From: Cynocephalus volans
Lineage: Eukaryota > Chordata > Mammalia > Dermoptera > Cynocephalidae
Reading direction: 5' to 3'
DNA length: 64,000 nt
Assembly: GCF_027409185.1 (NCBI RefSeq)
Contig: NC_084469.1
Coordinates: 102,611,835-102,675,834 of the forward strand
Under the pieces are notes generated by a model that was given only the letters and a program-made list of their open reading frames with translations, was not told the origin of the DNA and did no database searches. This document shows, piece by piece, positions 38,001-50,378 of this stretch (position 1 is its first letter; every line of letters begins with the position of its first letter). A program made the position numbers and the translations under genes.

Positions 38001-40748
38001 TCTGGGGCCAATCAGTCCTCGGGGGCCCTGCAAAGAAGTAGGAGGATTACCCAGTATCGCCTCTATGAGGCCTGTGATTTCCAGGAACCCATGAGCCCTG
38101 GGGCATTAGGAGTCCTGGTTCCCTGCTCTGCACCAAGCAAATGGTCCAGGAATTCCTGATACTCACCGGCTCCCCAGCCTGGCCGGTGGGCCCTGGAGGT
38201 CCCTCTGCTCCCTGTGGAAAAACTTCATTACTTGGGAAGGGAGCAGTACAACCCTCAAAGAACCACCTTTGCCCATCTGGGCAGCCCCTTCCAGGGGATC
38301 TTGGAGCCAGACTGAGATCGCCAGGATCATGCAGACTGAGTGCACGGGATTCCCTTCAGGCCCCTGGCTCCAATTCTGAATCTGCAACTTGAGTCTCACC
38401 TCCTAACCCCCAAACTAGCGCCCCACTGTCAAGCTGTCCTTTTGAGCCCCACTGGGGCCTCCCGACCCTCCAGAGCAGACCCACCCCCTCAGGCACCCCC
38501 TGAGTGTGTGCCTCCTTTCTGACTCCCATCCAGGCTTCCTAGTCTCCATACTGTTTCCTAAGTCTCTTCCAAACTCACCTTCTCACCATCCTCTCCTGGG
38601 GGGCCAGGTTGCCCCACGTGGCCAAAGTCACCCTGGAGCGGGGAACAGAGGGGAGTTCAGAGTGGAAAGGTGTGGGTGGAGACCAGCCCCCCCCAGAGAA
38701 GGAGAAGGGGTGTAGGAGTGAGGACTCAGACACAGGGAGGGGGGTTCTGACACCGAGGGGGGGGGGCTTGGACCTCACACACTCACCCTTTGACCCTTCT
38801 CACCAGGGAGCCCTGGCAGGCCATCAAAGCCCCGATCCCCCTGTCCAAAGAGACACCAGCTGAGCCTTGAACCCTTGACCTTGACTCCTCCCTCCCCCAA
38901 GTCCCAGTCCTGGCCTCATCACCCACCTTAGGTCCTGTGTCCCCAGGGAGGCCCCGAGGCCCATCTGCTCCAGGGTGGCCCTAGGGGAAAAGTGAGCCCA
39001 AGGGTCAAGCAAAGATAAACCTTCCAGACCCCTCTCCCGAATTAGGAAGTCGACTACATTATCACCAACATCACCAAGATATTACTGTCATTACCAGTAA
39101 GTATCCATCGTAACACTGTAGGGTAAAGTACTATACGTTTGTGGTGATGCTGGTGTTGACAAACCTACTGCAACATATGCTGCAAAGGAGTGCCTAGCTC
39201 ACCCACCGGTGACCCTCCCAAAGGTAGCAGAGGCCTTTAAGACAGAGAGCCAAGCATTTGACACATTAGGTCTGACCCCAAGTAACAGGGTTGTTGTCGA
39301 CTTCAGAATTATTGCATTTTAAAAAGATTCTCACCCATCCCCATAGCAAAATATCAGTTAATAACAGGCAGCTGGCTTGCACTGAATGCTCCCTGAGTGC
39401 GAGGCACAGTCCCCACCTGTAAGTTAATTTCCATAACTTTGTGAGGGTGGCATTACTCTAATCTCCATTTAACAGATGGGGAAAGCGAGGCACAAAGAGA
39501 TGGAGTAACATAATTAGAGGCCCACGCTCATGCAGCCAGTGGCCAGTGTAGAGAACAGGAAAATTCAGTGCTGTTCTCTTTCGTGATACACTTTCGCATG
39601 AGGATGAAATTACCTAATGACGCATTTCTCAGACTGTGACCTGATCATTAAGTGATGCATGACCCGTACATCAGATCTCAGGACAAGCAGGTGAGCTCTC
39701 TCTGACTCTACGACCTGGCCATATTTCTTTGTCGTACACACTGTGCAGCTGCCATTCTCTGCCCTCAGTGCTTGTGTCCCACTAGTGACACCAGCAGACC
39801 CCGGGGACACTGAGCCAAAGCTCATGGTAGGTGTTGAGGGATGGGAAGAGGTGGTCTGGGGACTTAGGAGTCACTCACCATCTTGCCCTCCCGGCCAGGG
39901 GGCCCATGAGGTCCCTGTAGGCCTCGGGGACCCTAGAAGAGAAAGAAAAGGAGGAAGGAAAGGCTTACTTTAAATCATTCCCTAGGAAGGGTGGTAATTG
40001 CAAGGGTATCCCCAGCCCCTTTGACATTTTGCCACCCATCATTTTATCCAGTGGTCCTTGGGCAGACCCTTCATATGCAATCTTGTCCCCACCCCCACCA
40101 ATCTCACCTGTGGCCCCATCACTCCTGCCTCTCCTTTCAGCCCTGGATATCCAGGGACACCCTTGGAAGAGGAGATGGGGAATGCAGTTACAGGGAGGTG
40201 ACCTTTCTCTGTGGATGTACACGACCCCTCCCGCCAGTGCAGACTCCCTACTCACCACAGGGCCTGGGCGCCCAGTGAGCCCCACCGGGCCAGGGGGGCC
40301 TTTCATGGAGAGCTGGAAAGACAGAGGGGAACAGAGCCTGGAGTCTCCCATGAGACCCCCAAAAGCCCCGATAAAGGTATCTTCAGGAGACAGACACACC
40401 CCTGTCCCCTGACCAGCCCCCTCATCATCTCCCAGCTCTGTCACTCCCTCCAGTTCCTCCAGTTCCCACTCCCCTCATCCCACTTACCTGAGCCTGTTGC
40501 AGTATGGCCTGAGCCTGGGCCTGCTGGAAGGAGACTGGGGGTCCCTTGAGGGAGCCACCTGCAAACTGGAACTAGAGGGCAACTTGAAGTGAGGGGAGCC
40601 CCAGAGAGAGGCCCATCCCGGGTCAGGACTCCACCCCCATGGCTGTACCACCCTCTCTGTTTCTTACCGGCATCATGATCACAGTGCCTGGCAGGCCCTG
40701 GATCCCGTCAATGCCAGGGATTCCTGGGAGGCCGGCAGGGCCCTGAGG

Positions 40749-40782
<34 letters not shown>

Positions 40783-41040
40783 TGGAGGCAGACAGATGGA
40801 GACAGGGAGAGAAAGAGACAGAGAGACAGGAAGGGAGAGACAGAGGAGATAGAGAGAACGGAGGCAGAGAAATGGAAAGACACAAGGAGAGACAGACAGA
40901 CAGACATAGACAGAGAGACAGGCATCCAGAGGCAGGGAAAGAGACAGAGGCAGAGAGACAGAGAGAGGGAAAGACAGAGAAATGGAGAGAGGAAGAAAGA
41001 GAGAGTCATAGAAAGTGGCAGAGACAGAAAGAGACAGAGA

Positions 41041-41080
<40 letters not shown>

Positions 41081-44000
41081 CCCAGAGACATAGGGAGAAA
41101 GACAGAGATAAAAGACACTCAGAAACAGAGGGAGATGGAGGGAGGAAAAATCAGGGGATAGGTCCCCAGAGACAGAAAGGGAGCCAGAAAGATAGTCCAC
41201 AGAGAGGGAGAGAGATGGCAGAAGGGGTCAGTGCCAGCCTATGATGGTGTCCCTAGCCCCGGTCCCCCAGAGCCATGTTCAGACCTTCATGCTCCCAACC
41301 CGAAACCTCACTCCCCCCAGAAGGACACACCCCAGGGGGGCTCTTACCGGTAGACCTGGGTCCCCAGGGAATCCCGGAGGGCCAGGAGGGCCTGAGGGGC
41401 CAACCACCCCCTGTTGGGGACAAAGAAACAGTCTGAGCCAAGCTGACTTCCAACCCACCATGGACCCTCGTCCCAGGCCAGCCTCCCTACCACACCACTG
41501 AGACATTTCTGCTCCCTGCCGTGCTCCACGGACCCGCATCAACCCTCAGCTCTACCCCCTGCCCCTATTTTGACTTATCCTTTGAGGTTCCAATGTCCGA
41601 CAGCCTCCACATGGTCAGGCGCCACTACAGTGCAGGTGCCCACCCCAGGGGCTGAAACACCCCCCAGCTGGAAGCAAAAGACGGGCAGAGGGGACTGCAG
41701 CCATGACTCACGCGGGGTCCTGGGGCTCCTGCAGGTCCCTCAAACTGCTGTCCCTGAAGGGAGAAATGAGTGTGACCCCTATTCTAGGCAGGCCCCTCAC
41801 CCCACAGCCCCAGACTCCTCACTGACCTCTTCAATCACTGCGGGTTCTCCTTTTTCCCCTTTCTTTCCAGTGCCCTGGGGCGTAGGATAGAGAGAAAAGA
41901 GATGCGACTTGGACACAGAATCCTCAGCTACCCGACCACACAGTCATCTCCCATCCACCCACGTGCCATCACACGCGCGCACACACACAGGTCCAACCTC
42001 AGAGCTATGCTGTCCCCACTGTGTATAAAGAAGCTCAGCCTCCCACGTGAACACAGCAAGTCTGTGTCAAGGTGAAGGGCATGAACTCCAGAGCTGGATC
42101 CTACTCCTGGATTTGCCTTTTACTGAGCGATGCCGGGAACTTAACTCCTAGGGCCATTTACAGGTAACTGGGTCACTTGTAAAGCTGGTGGGTGGGTGAT
42201 AGCTGTGTGTATCCCATGCCAAGATGAATGACTTAAAACAGTGCTTGGCACGTAACAAGCACTCAGGGTACGTTAGTTACGAGTCTTTGCCTCCTCCCCT
42301 GTCTGACACCAAGACCCTTCTCTGTCTGCATTCTTCTAGGTAATTTCATCCAATCCCTTGAATTCTTTTAGCTTTTTACTGCTGAAGAGTCCCAAGTCTA
42401 TCGCCAGCGCAGGCCACCTCTCCTGAACTCCAGAATCTTCTAAGCAATCGCTCGCTTGACATCTCTCCATTTGGATGCCTAACAGGTGTTGCTGATTTAA
42501 CACATCCAAAATGAGATTCTTGACTTCCCACCTGCTCTCTGTCAGAAGTCCCCCTCTTACTCAATGGTCCCAAAATGCATCTACCGTTCTCCATCTCCAG
42601 CAAGAAAACCAAAATGGAGCGTGTCAAATCAGCCCACTGGGCTCCATCTCCACCGCCATTACCCTCTGCGAGGTCACCGCCTGGTCACTCCGGCACCCCT
42701 ACCATCCATATGCCATTCAGCAGGCAGAGGGAGCTTTAAAAGCTCCAGGGCAGATGACAGTTTCCATCACAAGTGGCTGCACTTAGAATAAAAGCCAAAC
42801 GCATCCCCTCCCTACTGAGCATTCATTAGCACAGGGCCTGTCACACCGTAGGTACTCGATAAATATTTTTTGACTGCACTGGGGTGGTGAGAGGGCATTC
42901 TAGGTAAGACTAATAGGAGTCAAGAGAGGGAATGTGGCCCCATGTCATTCCAGGTAGGAGTGCCTTCCTCTGCAACCAATCCAGCCACCTAGACTCACAG
43001 GAAAGATCTTGAAATCAACCCAAGATGGCTGTTCTGCTGCCCGGAAGTCAGGGCTCATGATGGGGTCACCTCTTTCTTCATCTCCTCTGGCTGCTTCAGT
43101 CTCTGGGACCCCTAGTTCAGTTCCATTGTCAGGGTCCAGGCCCTCCTGAGGACATTGGGACAGACCAAAGTTAGCTGCTGAGCTCCTTACTGTCTGCCAC
43201 CACCACCATCCAGGACCTCCCCCTTCCAGTCCCGTCCACTTCCCACTGACCTCTAGGATGGTGACATTGTGGCCAATCGTCACAGTGGTGGTGATGACCA
43301 AAGGCGTGGGAGTCGGAGGCAGATTTGACGCTGCCGTCTCTGTCTTGGGGATGTCGGTGGAGGTCTGGAGCAGGGATGGAGAGAGAGAGGGATGGACAGG
43401 GGTTCAGGTCAATAAAGACAAAAGGGAGCTGGCCGGTTAGCTCACTTGGTTAGAGTGTGGTGCTGATAACGCCAAGGTCAAGGATTCAGATCCTCTTCCC
43501 AGCCAGCTGCCAAAAAAGGGGGGGAAATAGACCAAAGAGAGGCAAAGAAGGAGACAGGCTTTGCCCCCATGCAGAGGGACGGAGAAGGATTCTCAAAGAA
43601 CATCGGGGGACAGTGGAGGCCAAGGAGCACAGGCTGGACCAGGGCAGCCAGCAGGGGGAGCTGACATGTGTAGAGGAGGAGCAGAGGCCTGGGCCAGGCC
43701 CTGGAGGCCTGCAAGGCAGAGCGGGGCTGTCTCCAGAGTCCAGTGGTTAAGGTCAAGGGCTAGCACTCAGGGCCAGACTCCCGGAAGCCTATCCCACATG
43801 TCCTCTCCCAAGCCAGAGTTCAGTGGTCAGCCAGCCAGGCCACAATCAGAGAGGGAGTGTCCTTCTGGCCTGGACAGCTGCAGAGGAACTGGATCAAGGC
43901 AGAAGAAGGTGGTGGGAACCCAGGTGAAGGGTCAGGGCTGAGGAAAGGGCTCAGAAGGGGCACACTACTCCTGGTGTCCATGTTCGGGGCCAGAAAGATC

Positions 44001-47000
44001 TGGAACTGAGATTTAGTGCAACCAGTGACCTCCCTTCCCCAACCAAGGACCCACACCAATGACTCCTACCCAGTGACCCACCAGCAAATGACCCACATCA
44101 ACAGACCCCAATTATTCCTACAACCAGTGACCCATAAGTGATTACCCCCCACAATTAATGACTCCTGTTAATGGCCCTAACCAGTTACTGTCCCATCCAG
44201 TGACCTTTCCAACCAATGCCCCCAACCAGTGACACCCCTCCTAATTAGTGACTCCCCAACTTAATAAGACCCACCAGTGACCCCTAATCCATTACTTCCC
44301 CAACCAGTAATTCTTCAACAACAAATATCCATAAGCGATCCCAACAAATGCTCCCCACCAATGACCCATCAATGACGTACTAACTAATAACCCCTTAGGG
44401 ACTCCCAAACTAATGACTGTATCCATGACTCCAAAAATCACTCCTCCAACTAGTGACCCCAATTGGTAATCCCTCTATGCCTTCCAATTAAGGATCCTCC
44501 ACCAACAACCCCCCAGTTAATGGCCTCCAACCATTAACCCTAAACTAAGGACATCAGTTACACCAACAGTGGGTTCCATCGATGACTGCCAACAGCAATC
44601 CCAACTAGGAATACTCCAAACATTGACCTCAACCCATATTTCCCTCAGTGATCCCCCAACTAGCAATCCCTATCAGAGAGGCCAAAGAGAGCTCCCAGCT
44701 AGTGACTCTCTTCAATGAATAACCTTCACCGATGACCCCAACAGTGAACCCCAAACAAAGACACACTAACTAATAAACCCATCATTCACCCTAATTAATG
44801 ACTCCCCTTAAACAGTAGCCTACATCTGGGCATGCCCCCTCCCTCCAGCCCCCCAGGACTGAAAGTTAGGGGGGCAGAGATGGGAGAGCTCATAAGACAG
44901 GACCACCCCCCATCCTGACAGTCATCAGTCAGCTGAGGAAGTCAGAGCTCAGGGACTGGAGACAAAGACCACAGATGAGGGCCAGAGAGCAGTGGGTATC
45001 TGAGGCCGGAAATCAGGTGGTCAAGAACAAAAGTGAGAGGTCGCTGGTCCCTTACCTGGTTCTCAGGAGGTGGTCTCAAGGTCGAAGCTTCCCTGTTCTT
45101 CTTTTTCCTGCCCTTTCCCTTGCGACCTCGCCCTTTTTTCTTCCCTTTTCCCTTCCCCTTGCGTCGTCGGGGAGGAGGGGTTTCTGTCTCACCCTGGGGG
45201 GCCTGGGAAGAGGGCTTCCATCAGTTCTAGAGCATCCCCGGGTTAGAGACTGCATCTCTCAGATCACCTGGGGCCATGCTGGTGCATGGTCCATTGGTCC
45301 TGCGTTTTGAAGCCAAGCCCTACGACCTGGTGTCAAGGTCACTCATTTATGTGAGCTGAGAGGTCAAGGTCTCTTGTGACTGGGATCTGTTTGAGGTCAG
45401 GGGTTACTCAGCCCTTGCTTGGGGGTCAGAATTCACCCCTTCCTGGGATCTGGCACCAGGCATGACTGAGTCTGTGACCTCAGGTCAGGAGTAACACAGC
45501 CCCTCACTCACCCCTGTGGTTATGGGATCCAGGTTGTCACAGCCAGGGAGGTACTGCTCACAGGCCTGGAAGGCAGCCTGAGGATCCGGGCTTATCAACA
45601 GCTCCTGAATGTCTCCCTGGGAGAGGGAGGGTAGGGAAAGGGGGACAGAGATTGACTCTGACCCCAATTCCCTGGCATAGCCCTGCCCAACACCTGGCAC
45701 CCCGCCTCAGTGTTTCCCCACCCAGAGCACCCTAAGTTTAAGGAGGGGTCACAGCCCCAACCACCTCCCTACCCCCTGTAACTAAGAGAAGGGAAGATCC
45801 TATATCAGGGTCACAAAGTCACAGCCACCAATCTCACCCCACAACATCTGTCCCAACAAAGGTGCACTTGTTTCTTTGCTCTCGGGCACATGGTGAGCAG
45901 CTACTGTGTGCCAAGTGCCCTTCAAGATACTGAGGATAAGGAAGACACAGGTGACACACTTCACAATCACACATACCACAGCCACCAACAACGGTCACCA
46001 CACTAAAAACACACTTGTCACAGCCGCATAACACTGTGCCTCGCCGGTCCCCAATGTCACAACCACCCTGCACACAATCTCAAACCATCACAGCAACCAA
46101 CACCGTCTCAGGTCACAGTCTCAGTCACACACCACAGCAGTGTCCTCCCTCAACGGGCCACGCACGCGCCATCACACATCGCTGCCTCTCACAGCTCTAC
46201 AATCTCCCAATGGCACACCGCAATGATGCACCCAAGCATGGGACTCCCTTCCCTCAGCTTCCTGGGACTAGGTTGAAGCCTGACATCTCCCTTCTCCAGA
46301 TTTAGGCTGTGGACACAACTTCCCGCCCTCTGCCTCAGTTTCCCCTATCACTGAACTCCTACCTTGAAAGTCTCTTCCCAGGGGTGCTGGGTCCCCAGCA
46401 CGGTGAGTCCAGCTGTGCTGATGAATGGAGACCCCTGGCCCAACACAGATGGCTGAGGCACACAGTCAGTCACCAGGGTCACTATTCCACCATCTATGCT
46501 GACTGCCACACGGTGCCACCTGCAATGGGAATAGCCTCAGTGGGGGTGCTTCTCACCCCACCCCTCCATGGCCCCCATTCACCCTCCCTTATGCTCACCT
46601 GCCATCTGTGAGGTTGACCTCCTGGGGGAGGGGGCTGAAGGGGCCCCCCAGGAGGCCCAGAGATGGCCCCAGTGCCAGGCCCAGCTGCCGGCCACCCTTC
46701 TCATCGTAAATGGATAGAAGGACAGCCTGATTGGCTGACTGGCCCCGCAGCGTGATCAACACGGAGAAGTTCTCAGGAAAGTGCCCATCTGGGTGGGCAG
46801 AGGGAAGAGAGTGGCTCAGATGGCCCCACTGTGACCCACGCTTCCTCCCCAGGATGACCTCCAGCCCCTCCTGCCCCAACTCACCTGGAAAGAGCTCCCA
46901 CGTGGGGACGCTGAGCACACTGGCCTCGCCCACCCTGAATGCCCGATCGCCCTCTGGAGCCCTCTGGGGGCAGAAGCCAGGCCCCTCGGGGACCCCAGCC

Positions 47001-50000
47001 TGGCCCCCCCGCAGGCCCAGGGCCTTCAACACATCCACAGGTTCTGCTGCGGAGAGAAGCCAGGTGGAGGGTGCAGTTAGAACAGCCCAGGACTCCATGC
47101 TGGTGGCCCAGGTTTGGGGCCCAGCGCCCCGCCCCCACTGTGTTTGTGGCTCAGGAGGAAGGAGCAGGCCTGGGACCAGCAACTCCCCCCCACCCCCACT
47201 ACTCCACAGATGTTCCGGCCTCATCCGCCTGTTGACTCCTGTTTTTTTCCCTTAGTTTTTTGGTGAGAAAAAAGCTGACCTAGTTCTGGGATGAATCAAA
47301 ACTTCCTGGCTTGAGCCCCAGAGCCAGACAGTCCCCTTCTCCCCACTCCCCCACGCCGGCTCCCTGGGGCTGCTTCCCGCCCGCCTGGAGCCCCCTTGCC
47401 AGGGGAAACCCATGTGGAGAGGAGGGGCTCCTTTGTGGGTCCCTCCGCCATTTCCTCCCTCTGACCTCCTCCCTGACTCTCGCCCCTGACCCCTCCCTTT
47501 GACTACTGCCATTTCAGATCTCCCCCCTCGGGCTACTGTTCCTCTGACCATCCCCAGTCACTTCTCTTTCTGGTCTCCTTCCTCCGCCTGACCCCAACCT
47601 CCTCCGTCTGACTACCCTCTGACCTCCGACCTCTGTCTATGCCAGTCTCCTCCATCTGACCTCCTGCCTCTGACCCTCTCCCTCTCTCATCCCAGCAAAA
47701 GTAGGGACTCGTCTGGTCGAACCAGATCCTAATCTAGGCCATCCTACCAGCCCCACCCCAGGCAGCCCGGCCAGTGCTAAGTGGAACCACATGGCTTGGG
47801 CAGGGGTGGGTGGGGGCCCGAAGCCCCTGCCTGATCTCCCCTCCCCTGCTCTCGGCAGACTGTCCCACTGACCCCCTGCCCCAGCCTCTTGGCAGGAGCT
47901 AGATTCTGCTGAATCTGCCATGACCTCACCCCCGGGGGCGGCTCTGCTAACCTCACCATTGGGAGCTGGAGTGGGGGGTTCAGGCTTGGGGGAGGTGGGG
48001 GCTTGGATGAGGAAACCCCATCCCAGCTCTGCCTGGGTCAGACCCCTCATTCTCCAGATTCCACTGAGCCCTGTCCCAGCCTCTGTTCCCTCTTGTCCCC
48101 CAAGTCCTTCTGCTCTTTCTTTTTCTCTCCTCTCTACCTCCCCACCCTCTCTCTGTCCCACTTTCTGCACTGGTCTTTCCAGGTCTTTCTCTGTGTCCAA
48201 CTCTGAATCAATCTCTCTCTCTCTCTGGCTCTATCTCTTGGTATTTGCCTCTCTCTCTCCCCCCAATCCCCCTCAACCCCACCACCACTCCCAGGCCCCA
48301 TCTCTAATTGCCTGTTCTGTGGTGGGGCTGTCATTAAGAGTCATTTGGGTTACAGCCCCCTGGGATCAGATCTGGGCTCCCAGGCTCTGCTAACCACAAG
48401 GGTCACTCCCCCTGGAACAAGCATCCCAGCTGCCCCCTGTCCCCTGAGATCCATGACCTCACCCAGCATGGCAGTTCGTACCCAGCCCAGACCCCAGCCT
48501 CTGTGCAATGGGAAGGGGTCTCCCTGCAGCACTGTTCATTCATGTTTAACAAATCCTTCCCAGCATCTAACCCAAAGGTCCCCTGCTTCAATCTTGTGTC
48601 CCTTCTGCAATGACCTTTCAGAAACTGACTGCCCTTTCTTTGCATGACTGGCTTTGTGACAAGGAGACACACAAGAGGCATTGAGTTCTGCCTGCAGGGC
48701 CAGGGGGTGCGGGTCTGTCAGGGGCCCAGCCCACCCTTCCCCCACACACTCTCCCCTGCACTGGTCAAGACCCCCAGGGAGATCTGGGGTGGGGTCTAGG
48801 ATGTGGATGGAGGCAGGCAGAGACTAGACTGGGACATGGCTGGAATCCTCCAGGTGTGTGGGAAAGCGTAGGTGTAAATGTGTGTGCAAATATGTGTATG
48901 TGCATGAGATTGTGTAAGTGTGGGTGACTGGATGTACCAGGGAATGGCTGGGCGTGAGTTGTTGAGGTGCCAGTGTTAGTATTTGCCCCATGATGGAGGG
49001 ATTAGGTGCAGTCTTTTGACATGTGGCTGTGTGTCCTCATGACTGGGGACCCTGGCAGTAACACTGCTGTCGTGCAGGCTGCACAGGTAGGTCTGTGATT
49101 GTCATAGCTCAGACTCCCGATTGGGAAGCGTGGTTCTATATGACAGTGTAACCAAGTCAGAGAGTGGATGACTGGTTGTGAATGTTGACCGTGTCTGTAT
49201 GGATACCAGGGGAAGCCTGTGTGAGAATTTGAAAGTGTAGGAGGGTGACAAAAGCTGTGACCTTGTGGCGGGTGGCTGACGGGGTTGCCAGGGCGTGGGC
49301 TCTGTGTTTCACATTCCTGGTGCCCCAGGGGGCTTATATGCTCAATGGATGCCCGAGATTGCACGACCATGTGCATGTGTAAGCGTGGGAATGGGGCATA
49401 GGCCAATTTGGGATTATCCACTTGGGCAGGCACCTCCCTAGGCTCAAGAGAGAGTGTGAAAGTGTGGTGTGTGGGTGTGTGTTGGGGGGACTGAGCTCAC
49501 CTTAGAGAGGGATTCCCGGAGGAGCCTAGCCTGGGGTCGCTCAGACCAGGGAAGCCCCGTCGTCCACCACTTGAGAAACTACGACGTCCCCCTACCCCCG
49601 GGGCTCCCCCCACCCCGATCCCGCAGGGCGGGGCGCGGCGCCCGGCCAGATGCGCGCAGCTGGGCATGCGTCAGCGCTGAGTCACCCGTCCTGCGGCCAC
49701 CGGGACCCCTGGGGGGCCCCTGAGAAATTCCTCGGGAAAAACACCCCAGGCTCGCGCAGCTGGGGGGCGGGGGGGAGGAACTTCCACTCCCGCCCCGCCC
49801 CGCCCCGCCCCGCGCCCCGCCCCGCCGCGCCCCTCACGGCGGCCCTCCCGGAGGCCCTGTCCATGGTGCTGATTCCAGCTCTGGGGCGCTCGGGGTGGGG
49901 GGAGGGGCCGAGGGGTCGGGGGACGGGAGGTGGGCGTGCGCCAATTGGGGGCAGAGGAAAAGAGGGGAATGGGGTGCAGCCATGTGGGGGGACACAAACA

Positions 50001-50337
50001 GAGCTGTGGACCCCCCAAAAGCCCCCTCCCGTATTCGCCCCCACTCGCCCTCCTTCACTCGGAATCAGCCACTCGTGCCCTCATGGGCAATTATTTACAC
50101 CCCCAAATTACAACCACGCTCCTCATAGGCTCACCCAGAGACACACAATTCCATCCTAACATACACACAGCTGTTCTCAAAATCAGCCTTAGACACAGAC
50201 ACACACTTGCACACTGACATCTCACAACACACACCCTCCCAGGGACCGCCCTGTCACCCATATTCATACAATCACCGTCGACCCCCACCCCCGAGCACAC
50301 ACACGATTTCACTCCAAATGGCTGCACACCCATTGCT

Positions 50338-50378
<41 letters not shown>

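Noticed and set aside
40623-41200. Leu/Ser-rich and Arg/Glu-rich open frames up to 136 residues
   Set aside because: Translations of the GAGACAGA microsatellite.
43430-43500. tRNA-Ile gene
   Set aside because: Although close to tRNA-Ile, it lacks a pairing acceptor stem, ends in an A-rich tail and belongs to a dispersed SINE family.
46731-47255. 174-residue plus-strand open frame
   Set aside because: Antisense to COL5A3 exons 2-3; the coding signal and splice sites are on the minus strand.
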